Shown here in pieces: positions 1-8,740 of a stretch of DNA of 64,000 bases (its first letter is position 1; every line of letters starts with the position of its first letter). This stretch comes from Halorubrum sp. F4. Its GTDB lineage: Archaea > Halobacteriota > Halobacteria > Halobacteriales > Haloferacaceae. The stretch is from assembly GCF_027257195.1 (NCBI RefSeq), contig NZ_JAPDFS010000001.1, positions 793,876 through 857,875 on the forward strand, written 5' to 3'. The notes under the pieces were generated by a model, which worked only from the letters and a program-made list of their open reading frames with translations, was not told the origin of the DNA and did no database searches. A program made the translations under genes and the position numbers.

Positions 1-1113
1 GTCCCCCGGCTTGACGTCGTCGAGCTCGATCAAGTGTTCCTGATTCGGGTAGTTCTCGCTCTGGAAGACAGCCGGTGTATCCAGTTCCACGCCGCTGTCG
101 ATGCCGCAGGAGCTGTGGATGGTGATCTGGCCGACGCTCTCGCCGGACGCGTCGATCCCGTCCTCCAGCGTGATCGCGTTACTGGCATCTCCGTCGAGCA
201 CCGTCAGGCGGGTCAGCGGGGCCCAGTTGTTATCATCGAACCAGCCGGGATAGCTTCCCGCGTTATTCTCATGTAGCTCGGCCATTTCGTTCAGCTCCGG
301 TGTGAGCCGAAGCGCGAAGTCGCCCTGTGTCCCGTTGTTGTTCACCGGACCGATGACTCCGCCGTCCGTGTTCTCACCGTTCCAGATCCAGTTGCCGACG
401 GCGACCTGATCGGAGGAGTCCGGGTCCTCGTAGTAATCGTCGCTACTCGGATCGTCGTCCTGGACGACCCAGTCGCTGGACACCCAGCGAGCCTCGGGTG
501 ATCCCTCGATCCGGTAGGTCGCGGTGCCTCCCGTCTCCGTATCGATCCGGTCGTTGACGATGAAGAGGTAGACGCCCCCGTCATCCTCGTCCTTCCACAG
601 GAAGACCGTACTCCGTGACTCGTCTTGGAAGTCCGTCTGTTCGGACCTGACGCCGATCTGTTGGTAGGCGTCCTCAGGGCTGCTTCCGGTGAGCGGCTCG
701 ATACAGTACGACTCACCGCCGTACGTGACGTAGTACTCGTCGTCCTCACAGTCACAACACGCGGGGACCTCCGCCGCGTTGAACACCGGGTCGATATCGC
801 CCGCACCGGAATATCTGATCCCGTTGAGGTCCTGAAGGCCGTCGCCGTAGCCCTCGCCGTCGATCGCGGTGTCCGGGTAGGCGTTCACGGCGTGTTCGCC
901 GACCCCACCAGCCGTGCCCGGGATCGGTCCGTTGTAGGTCTGTTGCCAGTCGACCTTGAGGTCCAACTCTCCCGCAGTGAGCGTGTTGTTCGCGAACGAT
1001 TCCTGGTCGCTGAAGTATGCCGTCGTGCCGAGTCCTGCACCCGCGGAGGCGACGCCGACCGCGCCGAGTCCGGCCAATATCTGCCGCCGTGAGAGCCCGA
1101 TATTATCATCCAT
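1..1113 (-). CDS. SipW-type signal peptide exported protein (3' end outside window)
   Basis: The reading frame is open from the ATG at 1113 to the window edge (371 codons visible), so the C terminus is missing. The N terminus reads LSRRQILAGLGAVGVASAG, then a hydrophobic core, then a TTAYFSD segment, as in SipW-dependent export signals of TasA/CalY-like proteins. The mature part is acidic with a CCDC cluster (about residues 110-115) and no recognised enzyme motif. The next gene upstream (1236-2615) shares almost the same N terminus, so the two are tandem paralogs of one exported family. A cognate SipW-like signal peptidase is not in view and may lie beyond the left edge. Surface or extracellular location is inferred from the signal; the function is unknown. 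Confidence 0.8.
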   Translation of the reverse strand, partial: MDDNIGLSRRQILAGLGAVGVASAGAGLGTTAYFSDQESFANNTLTAGELDLKVDWQQTYNGPIPGTAGGVGEHAVNAYPDTAIDGEGYGDGLQDLNGIRYSGAGDIDPVFNAAEVPACCDCEDDEYYVTYGGESYCIEPLTGSSPEDAYQQIGVRSEQTDFQDESRSTVFLWKDEDDGGVYLFIVNDRIDTETGGTATYRIEGSPEARWVSSDWVVQDDDPSSDDYYEDPDSSDQVAVGNWIWNGENTDGGVIGPVNNNGTQGDFALRLTPELNEMAELHENNAGSYPGWFDDNNWAPLTRLTVLDGDASNAITLEDGIDASGESVGQITIHSSCGIDSGVELDTPAVFQSENYPNQEHLIELDDVKPGD

Positions 1114-1235
1114 TGTGTATCATCCCTCTGGGGGAAGTCCCACCGACGGAGTCGAACCGTCGTAACGCGCCGGCATGGGAACCGTAGATCTGAGGACGAC
1201 AGATTCGTCCGTCGGTCTAACCGTGTTCTTCGACG

Positions 1236-2615
1236 TTACTGGAGCGTCGCGTTCTGCCCGTTCTCGCTGCTGGTCCAGTTGTCGCTGCTGGAGTACGGAC
1301 CGCCCATCGGGATTCCGACAGACGGCGCTTGGCCGCCGGCACTCGCACCGAAGCCGAAGACGTAGTCGTTACCGCTGGTTTCGAGATCAGATCGCGGGAC
1401 GGCGATGACCGCCTGGGACCCGAACTTGACCGCGGTGATCGACGCCGGTACGGACGACCATCCGGTACTCGTATCCTTCTCCCAGTTCGGGCCGGACTCG
1501 ACCGCCGAGTAGAGGAAGTCGTCTCCACCCTCCGCGTTCCAGGCCACTTGGTAGTCGTAGATCCCGTCGTCGTCGAGGTCGAACGGCATCGAGAAGTTGG
1601 CGACCGCGAAGTTCGGGTCCGCAAGGCTGTACGGGCTCCCGTCGGGTTCGTCGAACGTGATCCCGTAGACGACCTGGTCGTCGCCGTAGGAGACATCGAC
1701 ACGAGCGACGCCGTCCGGGATGGGCTGGGTGATGCCGTCCGGGTTGACGTAGTCGGCTGCGTACGATTCGTCCGCACAGGGGTTGTTCGTCCCGTCGTTG
1801 TGCCGCTCCTGTTCCGCGTAGAATTCGAAGTCGAACGTGACGGAGTCGGACTGAATTTCGTTGCCGACCTCGGTCGGGACCTCCCACTCGAAGCAGACGC
1901 AGGTCTCGTCGATGTTGGGTTCCTCGTCGTCGAAAGGAGTTTCGACGCCGTCGAACGCGGGGCGGTTCGCCACGGGGGCGTCCGGATTCCCGTCGCCGTA
2001 GAGGGGGACACCCGCTTGGAGTGCCGCCATGACCTCACCGAGTGAGCCGGAGATGATCTCCGTGCCGACTTCGCCGTCTTCACAGTACGAGAGAGTGACC
2101 TCCATTGCGTCGGCGAGCTCGCCATCGCCGTCGGTATCGGTATCCGTCTCGGCGTTGTTCTCGTTCGCAGAATCCGCCTCCGGTTCTGTTACGGTGTTCT
2201 CGTCGTTCGCAGTCAGCTCCCCACACATCCACATATAGGCGGGGTTGTCAACGATCGAGAAGCAGAATTCACCTTCTCCGGAATCGCCGGGTTTGAGGTC
2301 GACGACCTGAATGCTGAGGGGTTCACCGGGGGCGACCGCGCCGTTTCCGTTGACGTCTTCGCCGACTACACCACCCTGGACATACGTGCCTGAGGGAGTG
2401 GACCACTGCGCGAAGTCCCCCTGATCCTCTGAGTAGTCCACGTGAACGTAGAGGTCGAGCGAACCCGCCGTGAGCGTGTTCTCGGTGAAGCTCTCCTCGT
2501 CGCTGAAGTACGCCGTCGTGCCGAGTCCCGCACCCGCGGAGGCCACGCCGATCATGCCGAGGCCGCCGAGCATCCGTCGCCGCGAGAGTCCGAAGTTGTC
2601 GTTTGTATCGTCCAT
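1236..2615 (-). CDS. SipW-type signal peptide exported protein
   Basis: A 459-residue protein starting at the ATG at 2615. The N terminus carries SRRRMLGGLGMIGVASAGAG followed by TTAYFSDEESF, the SipW-type export signal also seen in the gene ending at the left edge. The mature region is strongly acidic (many D and E), with CxC at about residues 239-241 (ETCVCFEWE) and a C-terminal low-complexity serine-rich tail. No enzymatic motif is visible. It is probably a secreted or cell-surface structural protein, by analogy with TasA/camelysin-type proteins that use this signal. It lies 122 bases from its paralog on the same strand and may be co-transcribed with it. The role is inferred only from the signal peptide and composition. 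Confidence 0.82.
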   Translation of the reverse strand: MDDTNDNFGLSRRRMLGGLGMIGVASAGAGLGTTAYFSDEESFTENTLTAGSLDLYVHVDYSEDQGDFAQWSTPSGTYVQGGVVGEDVNGNGAVAPGEPLSIQVVDLKPGDSGEGEFCFSIVDNPAYMWMCGELTANDENTVTEPEADSANENNAETDTDTDGDGELADAMEVTLSYCEDGEVGTEIISGSLGEVMAALQAGVPLYGDGNPDAPVANRPAFDGVETPFDDEEPNIDETCVCFEWEVPTEVGNEIQSDSVTFDFEFYAEQERHNDGTNNPCADESYAADYVNPDGITQPIPDGVARVDVSYGDDQVVYGITFDEPDGSPYSLADPNFAVANFSMPFDLDDDGIYDYQVAWNAEGGDDFLYSAVESGPNWEKDTSTGWSSVPASITAVKFGSQAVIAVPRSDLETSGNDYVFGFGASAGGQAPSVGIPMGGPYSSSDNWTSSENGQNATLQ

Positions 2616-2980
2616 TTGAGTATCCCTGGCGTCTCGGCCAGTACCCCTCCCTTAGCGGAAGGGGGGATAGTTACGACTCGACACGTCGGATCCTAACGCC
2701 GCCATCGGCCGATCGAATCCCACCATCGACGGTCATAACGACTCATTCGACCGAATTCGGACGATCTGGCGGGGTCGACAGGTACGTCCGAAAGGATCGG
2801 ATGGAGGGCCATACCGCCCGTATCGGTGTGCCTACCGCTTCCATTGAGAGACACTACCGGATCACGTGGGACCGCCTACCGTGGATCGGGCTCGAAACGG
2901 AGCGAATATTGTGAACGCATACCACACCAGTACGCGACGCATACATATCCCCTCGGTCGTCGTTCAGATGTCCAGACGAG
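2616..2980. other. divergent intergenic region
   Basis: 365 bases between the SipW-type gene (leftward) and the DUF7344-like gene (rightward). No convincing coding frame is seen. An AT-rich ATACATAT stretch near 2941-2948 lies about 33 bases before the rightward start at 2981 and could be its TATA element. Nothing else is supported. Confidence 0.4.
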
Positions 2981-3520
2981 GTGTTTCCCATTCCCCTACA
3001 GATCCGATCCGACTCCCTTCCCGAGACCGTCATCCACGACGTGCTCTCGAACAGCCGCCGGAAGAACGCGCTCCGCGAGTTGCGGACGCACGGCGGAGCC
3101 GTCTCGATCCGGAAGCTCTCGGAGGCGATCGCCGCCGACGAGACGGGGGAGTACCCTGCCCCGCGCTGCGTCCGCGAGAGCGTGTACGCCTCCCTCCACC
3201 AGACGCACCTGCCGCGGCTCCACGACCTCGGCGTCGTCGAGTACGACCGTGCGCGCAAGGAGGTGCGTGCGTGCCGCGGCGCGCGCGACGTGGAACGCTA
3301 CATGACGGTCGTCGCCGGCTACGGCTTCACTTGGACCGAGCTGTACCAACTGCTCGGCGTCATGACGCTGTGTCTCGTGCTCGCGGCCCAACTCGACGCG
3401 CCGGTCGTCGGCGCGGTCGACCCCCTGCTGTGGACGAGCGGGGCGCTCGCGGCGTTCGCGGCGGTGACGATCGCACAGCTCTGGACCGCCTACCGGCTTT
3501 CGATGCCGCTCTCGCGGTGA
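2981..3520 (+). CDS. DUF7344-like winged-helix membrane protein
   Basis: A 179-residue protein from a GTG start. Residues 13-100 resemble the haloarchaeal DUF7344 winged-helix domain: 'VLSNSRRKNALREL', then a basic recognition-helix region, then 'SLHQTHLPRLHDLGVVEYD', in which LHxxHLPRL and GVVEYD are characteristic. Two hydrophobic segments follow (about 121-138 and 147-168), so the DNA-binding-like domain is membrane tethered at its C terminus. Such proteins are abundant in haloarchaea and are presumed regulators, but few have known targets. It is divergent from the SipW-type gene; regulation of that gene is possible but not shown. The next in-frame alternative start is well inside the domain, which supports 2981. 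Confidence 0.75.
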   Translation: MFPIPLQIRSDSLPETVIHDVLSNSRRKNALRELRTHGGAVSIRKLSEAIAADETGEYPAPRCVRESVYASLHQTHLPRLHDLGVVEYDRARKEVRACRGARDVERYMTVVAGYGFTWTELYQLLGVMTLCLVLAAQLDAPVVGAVDPLLWTSGALAAFAAVTIAQLWTAYRLSMPLSR

Positions 3521-4033
3521 TTTAAGCGTTTAGTTCAGGAAGATCCACCGGAGATGGTTCTTTAGACACGTCCTCGTCTGAAACAGCTGAAGGATCCTCG
3601 GTACTTGTCGGACGGTTGGTTCGGAGGAGACCGAGTTGATCGATTCGGGATCGTTGTTGGCGGGGTGAATACGTCCAAAGCCCCAGCCGCGAGGACTCGA
3701 TGCGCTCGCTGTGCGCCTCGCTCAGTCGCTACCGCTCCTTCGCTGCGGTGCTTGTCGCGGGAGACGGTCCGGCTCGCGTTGCTCGCCGGCTGCGACTCCC
3801 CGACTTTCGCTCGCTTCGCTCACGAAAGCGTCGCGCGTCATCGCCCTCGCGACTGCCCCTTTGAGTCCCACCCGAACCGCACAACCCCGCACCTCACGCC
3901 TCCCCAGCCTCGCGGCTCACTTCGTTCGCCGCGTCCCTCGCGGTCGGGTTCGCGCCCTTTCGGGCGCTCACCGGCGCGCCACCGCGATCGTCCGCTCCTT
4001 CGTCTGTACCGACCGGATCCGAACCCGGACGTC
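3521..4033. repeat. non-coding palindrome-rich GC element
   Basis: 513 bases with no credible gene. It contains many short inverted and direct motifs: TCGCTCGCTTCGCTCACGAA near 3807-3826, 'GCGCCCTTTCGGGCGC' near 3953-3968, and repeated GCTCGC/CTTCGCTG words. Long frames here run through palindromes and antisense to the neighbouring hydrolase, and have no protein-family character. The composition resembles intergenic repeat elements I associate with Halorubrum-type genomes, but copy number cannot be judged from one window. No tRNA cloverleaf could be assembled. Confidence 0.5.
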
Positions 4034-4807
4034 TCACTCCACCCGCGGCTCCGGCATCAGCGACTCGAACTCGCGGGCGTCGAGCCACTCCAACAGCCGG
4101 ACGAGCTGGTCCGCGGCCGCCTCGAACAGCCGTTCGGCCTTCTCGGGGGTGACGTCCGTCGGATCGCCGAACGCGCCGTTCGCCGAGTTGTCGACCGCGT
4201 CGTAGAAGGTACGCGCGCCGTGGACCATGGTCTCGGAGTCGTCGATGTCGACGAGCCCGCCGTCGCGGGCGGCCTCGAACTCCTCCGGGTGGACGAGATC
4301 GGGCGCGAGGTGGGTGATCATCGCGGTCTCCTTCGGCCCGGCGTGGGGCCCGTTCCGTGCGAACAGGTCGTCGACGAGCTCCGGGATGGACTCGTCCCAC
4401 ATCCACTCGATCGCGTACATCGTCCCGTCCTGGTGGAGCCGCCGGCCGACCTCGCGGAGGTGGTCGACGTTGCCCCCGTGGGCGTTGACGTAGACGACGC
4501 GGTCGATCCCGTGGTACGCGAGGTTTCGCGTGAAACTCTCGACGTAGTCGCGGAACTCCGGCGGGTCGACCCAGAGCGTGCCCGGGAACTGCCGATGGTG
4601 CGGGCTGACGCCGATGTCGACGGTGGGCGTCCGGGGAAGCCCCGTCTCCTCGGCGGCCGCGGTCGCGAGGCCCTCCGCGATCAGGTGGTCGGTCGCCAGC
4701 GGGAGGTGCGGTCCGTGCTGTTCGGTCGAGCCGAGCGGCACGATCGCGGTGGACGCCTCCTCGAGTCGGTCGCCGAGTTCCGGCCAGGTGTGGTCCGCGA
4801 GATACAT
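4034..4807 (-). CDS. creatininase-family amidohydrolase
   Basis: A 257-residue protein of the creatininase/MftE/ArfB fold. The metal site is clear: [17 protein letters not shown] (about residues 25-41) gives the E, H and D ligands, NAHGGN (about 115-120) follows, and GPKETAMI supplies the later glutamate. Length fits the family. Substrate cannot be read from sequence. Archaeal members include ArfB, the formamide hydrolase of riboflavin and F420 precursor synthesis, while others are creatinine-type hydrolases. The start at 4807 ([11 protein letters not shown]) fits homologous N termini; the longer frame upstream runs antisense to the NAC gene and is not used. It is transcribed away from the NAC-trmI pair. 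Confidence 0.85.
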   Translation of the reverse strand: MYLADHTWPELGDRLEEASTAIVPLGSTEQHGPHLPLATDHLIAEGLATAAAEETGLPRTPTVDIGVSPHHRQFPGTLWVDPPEFRDYVESFTRNLAYHGIDRVVYVNAHGGNVDHLREVGRRLHQDGTMYAIEWMWDESIPELVDDLFARNGPHAGPKETAMITHLAPDLVHPEEFEAARDGGLVDIDDSETMVHGARTFYDAVDNSANGAFGDPTDVTPEKAERLFEAAADQLVRLLEWLDAREFESLMPEPRVE

Positions 4808-4964
4808 ACCGATCCCTGACGCTCGGTCCGTATCAAACCCCGTGAGGAGGCAGCCCGGCGGGGGAAGTCGGCGGGAGAGAGGGCGATGGAGCAAGCCAGA
4901 GGGACGGGATCGGTACCGGGACCCTTCGTCACCCTTTTTGTGCCGCCCGGCCGAACTCCGGGAC

Positions 4965-5375
4965 ATGTTCGGAGGAGGCGGCATGAACCCGCGGAAGATG
5001 AAACAGATGATGAAACAGATGGGGATCGACGTCGAGGAGCTCGACGCCGAGCGGGTCGTCGTCGAGACGGCCGACGGCGACCTCGTCTTCGAGAGCCCGC
5101 AGGTCACGCGCATGGACGCGCAGGGCCAGAAGACCTACCAGATCGTCGGCGACCCCGACGAGGTCGCGGACGCGGGTGCCGCGGGGAGTGCCGGCGGGGC
5201 GAGCGCGGTCGAGTCCGGCGACGCCGACGCGACCAGCGGCGGTTCGGACGACGCGATCCCCGACGACGACGTGGCGCTCGTCGCGGAGCGCGCGGGCGTC
5301 CCCGAGTCGACGGCTCGTGAGACACTCGAAGCGCACGACGGCGACCTCGCGGCCGCGATCGCCGAGCTCGAGTGA
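4965..5375 (+). CDS. nac: nascent polypeptide-associated complex protein
   Basis: A 136-residue archaeal NAC (alpha-NAC homolog), a homodimeric ribosome-associated chaperone contacting nascent chains. The N terminus [20 protein letters not shown] is typical. The NAC domain follows (about 20-65, ending [18 protein letters not shown]), then an acidic linker of alternating S, G, A and D, and a C-terminal UBA domain (about 97-136, [20 protein letters not shown]). Length and domain order match archaeal family members. The TGA stop overlaps the GTG start of the tRNA methyltransferase gene by four bases, so translation of the two is probably coupled. Confidence 0.95.
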   Translation: MFGGGGMNPRKMKQMMKQMGIDVEELDAERVVVETADGDLVFESPQVTRMDAQGQKTYQIVGDPDEVADAGAAGSAGGASAVESGDADATSGGSDDAIPDDDVALVAERAGVPESTARETLEAHDGDLAAAIAELE

Positions 5376-6154
5376 CCGACGCCGCGTACCTCCTGGTTCA
5401 CGAGGACCGTGAGTATCTCTTAGAGCCCGGCGAGGAGTTCGGCACCGACCTCGGCGTGCTGGAGATTCCGGAGGACGTCGCCGCCGGCGACACCGTCGAG
5501 AGCCACCTCGGGACCGCCTTCGAGGTCCGCGAGCTTCGCGGCCCCGACCTCTTCGACCACCTCGAGCGCACCGGCGCGCCGATGATGCCGCGTGACGTGG
5601 GACTCGTGTTGGGCTTGACCGGCGTCTCCGCGGGCGATCGCGTCCTCGATGCCGGCACGGGAACCGGGATCCTCGCGGCCCATCTGGGTCGGATCGGCGC
5701 GGACGTGACCACCTACGAGATCGATCCGGAGTTCGCCGACGTGGCGCGCGAGAACATGCGTGTCGCCGGGGTCGAGGACCGCGTCGACGTCCGGACCGGG
5801 GACCTCGCCGAGGAAGCCGACGGCCTCGTCGGCGGGATCGGCGAGGATACGGGCGAGAGCGACGAAACGGTCTCAGAGGCTCCCTTCGACGTGCTCACCC
5901 TCGACACCGGCGACGCGCCCGCGGTCGTCGCTCACGCACCGGATCTGCTCGTCTCCGGCGGGTTCCTCGCCGTCTACTCGCCGTTCGTCGAGGGGACCCG
6001 CGAGGCGGTGACGGCCGCACGGGAGGCCGGACTCGCCGAGATCGAGACGCTGGAGACGATCCAGCGCGAGATGGACTTCTCCGAGCGCGGCTCCCGACCG
6101 TCCACCCGCGGCGTCGGTCACACCGGGTACCTCGTGATCGCGAGAGCCCCCTGA
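5372..6154 (+). CDS. trmI: tRNA (adenine-N1)-methyltransferase TrmI-type
   Basis: A 260-residue SAM-dependent methyltransferase. An N-terminal small beta domain (about 1-65) is followed by a Rossmann methyltransferase core with motif [17 protein letters not shown] (about 90-105), the acidic loop YEIDPEF and motif IV-like [10 protein letters not shown]. Archaeal TrmI methylates A57/A58 in the tRNA T loop. The pairing with NAC by a four-base overlap (GTGA) is common in haloarchaea. The GTG start is fixed by that overlap. An acidic insertion at about 150-170 ([12 protein letters not shown]) is probably a halophilic surface loop. Confidence 0.9.
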   Translation: MTDAAYLLVHEDREYLLEPGEEFGTDLGVLEIPEDVAAGDTVESHLGTAFEVRELRGPDLFDHLERTGAPMMPRDVGLVLGLTGVSAGDRVLDAGTGTGILAAHLGRIGADVTTYEIDPEFADVARENMRVAGVEDRVDVRTGDLAEEADGLVGGIGEDTGESDETVSEAPFDVLTLDTGDAPAVVAHAPDLLVSGGFLAVYSPFVEGTREAVTAAREAGLAEIETLETIQREMDFSERGSRPSTRGVGHTGYLVIARAP

Positions 6155-6256
6155 ACGGGAACCCGTCCCGAACGAGACCTCCGCGTCGCGCGAGACGTCC
6201 GGACTACGCTCTCGAGACGGGGGAACCTTCTTTCCGTCACGACTGCCAGGAGAGGT

Positions 6257-7132
6257 ATGTCGATCGTCGCCGACGCCGAGGCCGCCCTCGAGGGACGAGC
6301 GGACGTGGTCGCCGTCGGCGTCGACGTCGAGTTACTCTCCGCGGTGCTCTCGGCTCGCCACGAGGACGGGGAGGGCCGCTGGCGGGTGGCGTGTTCGCCG
6401 GGGATCATCGACGACCTCGGTCGAGCGTTCGTGCTCGGAACCGCCGCGGCCGAGGCCCGTGTTCGGGGAACGATCGCGCTGCGGACCGCGACTGGGACGC
6501 GACCGGACCGGACGCTGTTCGCGAGCCCCGGACGAGTCGACGCCGTCGTCGGGCCCGCGACCGACCGAGCGCTCCTGACGGAGATCGATTCGAACCGCAC
6601 GGCCGCCGCCTCGGAGACCGTCGAGGCACGCTTCGAGGCGAGCGAGCCGGCGTCGATAGCTATGCCGTCACGGAGCCGCCTGCTGTCGGCCGCCCGCGAG
6701 GCGCTCGACGATCGGTTCGCCGACGACCTGGAGGTCGTGTTCTCGACGCTCGGCGCGGACCCGACGTCGCTCGCCCGATCCGAGGAGCTCGACGACCGAA
6801 CGCTGCTGGTCGCGTTGGCGGCCCGTCACGACCACCTCTTCTCGGACGTGCGCGAGTGGGCGGACGACCTGGGGATCGCGCCGAAACAGACGTTCTCGGC
6901 GGTGCGGCGCGCGCTCGAGGAGCGTGGGCTGATCGAGTCGATCAAGGTACCGATGGGGATCGGTAGGCCGAACTACCGCCTCCGCGCCGTCGACGAGACG
7001 CTCTACCGCGTCGACGCCGAGGCGTTCCTGCCGGCGCTACGCGAGGTGTTCGAGGCGGCTGACGCCGGGGGCAGACCCGGTGCCGGTGGAGCGCGGGTCG
7101 ACGACCGGCCGGTGTGGGACAGGCGTCCCTGA
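6257..7132 (+). CDS. TbsP-like (DUF5821) transcriptional regulator
   Basis: A 291-residue protein with an alpha/beta N-terminal region (about 1-150) and a C-terminal winged helix-turn-helix (about 175-240: 'LLVALAARHDHLFSDVREWA', then 'GIAPKQTFSAVRRALEERGL' and a wing 'IESIKVPMGIGRPNYRLRA'). The arrangement resembles haloarchaeal TbsP/DUF5821 proteins, TrmB-like regulators linked to sugar metabolism in Haloferax. I assign the family by recollection of domain pattern only. The ATG at 6257 is preceded by a purine-rich GGAGAGGT that could serve as a ribosome binding site. The tail beyond residue 265 is low complexity. Confidence 0.65.
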   Translation: MSIVADAEAALEGRADVVAVGVDVELLSAVLSARHEDGEGRWRVACSPGIIDDLGRAFVLGTAAAEARVRGTIALRTATGTRPDRTLFASPGRVDAVVGPATDRALLTEIDSNRTAAASETVEARFEASEPASIAMPSRSRLLSAAREALDDRFADDLEVVFSTLGADPTSLARSEELDDRTLLVALAARHDHLFSDVREWADDLGIAPKQTFSAVRRALEERGLIESIKVPMGIGRPNYRLRAVDETLYRVDAEAFLPALREVFEAADAGGRPGAGGARVDDRPVWDRRP

Positions 7133-7167
7133 GGCGGGAGCGTCCCGAACGCGATATCGACCCTCCC

Positions 7168-8613
7168 TCAGAGCCGCCCCTCGTCGACGGCGTCGACGAG
7201 CGCGGACCCCGCGGCGCGCCAGTCCGCCTCGGCCTCGGAGAAGACTCGCTCGGCACGCTCGACCGCCTCCGCGACGACGGCGTCGACGTCGACGCCGACG
7301 ATCCCGCCCGCGGAGACGAGCTGGACGCCGTCGACGAAGACGTCCCTGACCGTGTCGCTGCCGCCGCCGTACACGAGGTTGGGGATCGCGGTGTGGAACG
7401 GCTGCGTGACGGTCGGGGCGATCCCGGGTCGTTCCAGGTCGCAGACGACCACGTCCGCTCGCTTTCCGGGCGAGAGCGACCCGACGCGGTCGTCGATCCC
7501 GAGCGCGCGAGCGCCGCCGAGGGTCAACAACTCGAGGACGCCGCTCGCGTCGAGGGCGGTCGGATCGGTCCGGTCGGCCTTCGAGAGCATCGCCGTCGTG
7601 CGTGCCTCGCGGAGCGCGTCGTGGCCGCCGGGGCCGGGTGCCTGGTCCGTGCCGATCCCCACCGATCCCCCGTGTTCGAGGTACTCGACGACCGGCGGAA
7701 CGATCCCGTCGATGGCGGTGATCGAGGAGGGGCACCCGACCATCCGGACGCCGGCGTCGGCGAGCCGCCCGCGCTCCTCGGGCGTCGCGCCGTGGAGGTG
7801 GGCCGCGAGCAGGTGGTCTCCGAGGAGTCCCTCCCGGTCGAGGACGCCGACGGTCGTCTCGCCGTCGCCGTACCGGGCGGCGATCTGTCTCCGCTCGCGG
7901 TCGCCCTGCGCGACGTGCATGTGGACGGTTCGGTCCTCCGTTCGGGCTCGTTCCGTGATCGTCTCGAGCAGGTCGAGGGAGACCATGTCGAGCGCCTGCG
8001 GACCGTACGCCGGCTCGACGAGCGGGTCGTCCTCGAACTCCGAGACGAGGTCGTCCGCGCGCGTCAGCCCGGCTTCACCCCCGTCGCGGTCGAACGGATA
8101 GGGCTCGTCGGGGCCGACGTCCGAGCGGTCCTCGGGGACTTCGTTTATCATCTCGGTGGCGACGACCCGGAGCCCCAGCGGGCGATACACCTCCCTCACG
8201 AGGTCGGCGACGCCGGCCGCGTACTCGCCGATCGTCGTCGTGCCGGACGCGAGCGCCTCGATGGCGGTGAGCTCCGCACCAACGACGCCGTCCTCGGACG
8301 TCGCGTGTGCGGATATCGGCGCCAGCGAGCGGGTCATCCACTCTATCTCGGGGACGTCCTGGGCGGCCCCCCGAAGCACGGTGTGGTGGCCGTGAACGTG
8401 GGCGTTCACGAGCCCCGGGAGCGTGAGGCAGCCGCCGCCGTCGACGCTCCGTTCCGCGTCCCCGGTATCGACACCGTCAGCGGGGCCGACGTAGGTGATC
8501 TCCCCGTCGGTCCAGCCGACCGCGCCGTCGTTGACGATCCCCAAGTCGCCTGTCGCGCCCGGCACGTCCGGATCCATCGTGACCAGGAGCGTGTCGGTGA
8601 CGAGCGTGTCCAT
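7168..8613 (-). CDS. amidohydrolase, nucleoside-type deaminase family
   Basis: A 481-residue metal-dependent amidohydrolase of the MTA/SAH/5'-deoxyadenosine deaminase and cytosine-deaminase-like group. Metal ligands are visible: HVHGHH near residue 71, HMHVAQ near 240, AHLHG near 280 and GTDQAPG near 330. The C-terminal composite beta domain ends with GSLSPGKRADVVVCDL, a family hallmark. Length is typical for deaminases acting on purine nucleosides such as 5'-deoxyadenosine or S-adenosylhomocysteine. The SAM synthetase gene lies about 1.4 kb away, so a SAM by-product role is plausible but inferred. Chlorohydrolase or guanine deaminase activity is an alternative. Confidence 0.8.
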   Translation of the reverse strand: MDTLVTDTLLVTMDPDVPGATGDLGIVNDGAVGWTDGEITYVGPADGVDTGDAERSVDGGGCLTLPGLVNAHVHGHHTVLRGAAQDVPEIEWMTRSLAPISAHATSEDGVVGAELTAIEALASGTTTIGEYAAGVADLVREVYRPLGLRVVATEMINEVPEDRSDVGPDEPYPFDRDGGEAGLTRADDLVSEFEDDPLVEPAYGPQALDMVSLDLLETITERARTEDRTVHMHVAQGDRERRQIAARYGDGETTVGVLDREGLLGDHLLAAHLHGATPEERGRLADAGVRMVGCPSSITAIDGIVPPVVEYLEHGGSVGIGTDQAPGPGGHDALREARTTAMLSKADRTDPTALDASGVLELLTLGGARALGIDDRVGSLSPGKRADVVVCDLERPGIAPTVTQPFHTAIPNLVYGGGSDTVRDVFVDGVQLVSAGGIVGVDVDAVVAEAVERAERVFSEAEADWRAAGSALVDAVDEGRL

Positions 8614-8647
8614 GGGAGCCGATCACGAGCGGACGGCAAGGAACTGT

Positions 8648-8687
8648 CGGTGGTCGACGAACCGGTAGCGGTGGTCGACGAACCCGG
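8648..8687. repeat. two-copy 21-base tandem repeat between divergent genes
   Basis: A 16-base word beginning CGGTGGTCGACGAACC occurs at 8648 and again at 8669, a 21-base period (about two helical turns). It contains the palindrome GTCGAC. It lies between the amidohydrolase start (8613, leftward) and the aminotransferase start (8741, rightward), so it could be an operator. That role is inferred only from position and spacing. Confidence 0.45.
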
Positions 8688-8740
8688 CAGCCGCGACCCA
8701 CGTGACAAGAACTAACTCCGGGCGGGACCCTCGGTCCGCC

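Noticed and set aside
3521..4033. possible tRNA or structured RNA
   Set aside because: A GAGTCCCACCC stretch looks T-arm-like, but no acceptor stem or anticodon arm could be paired with it.
3605..4819. 404-codon + strand frame
   Set aside because: It runs through the palindrome-rich block and then antisense to the creatininase-family gene, whose metal motifs are clear. No family character.
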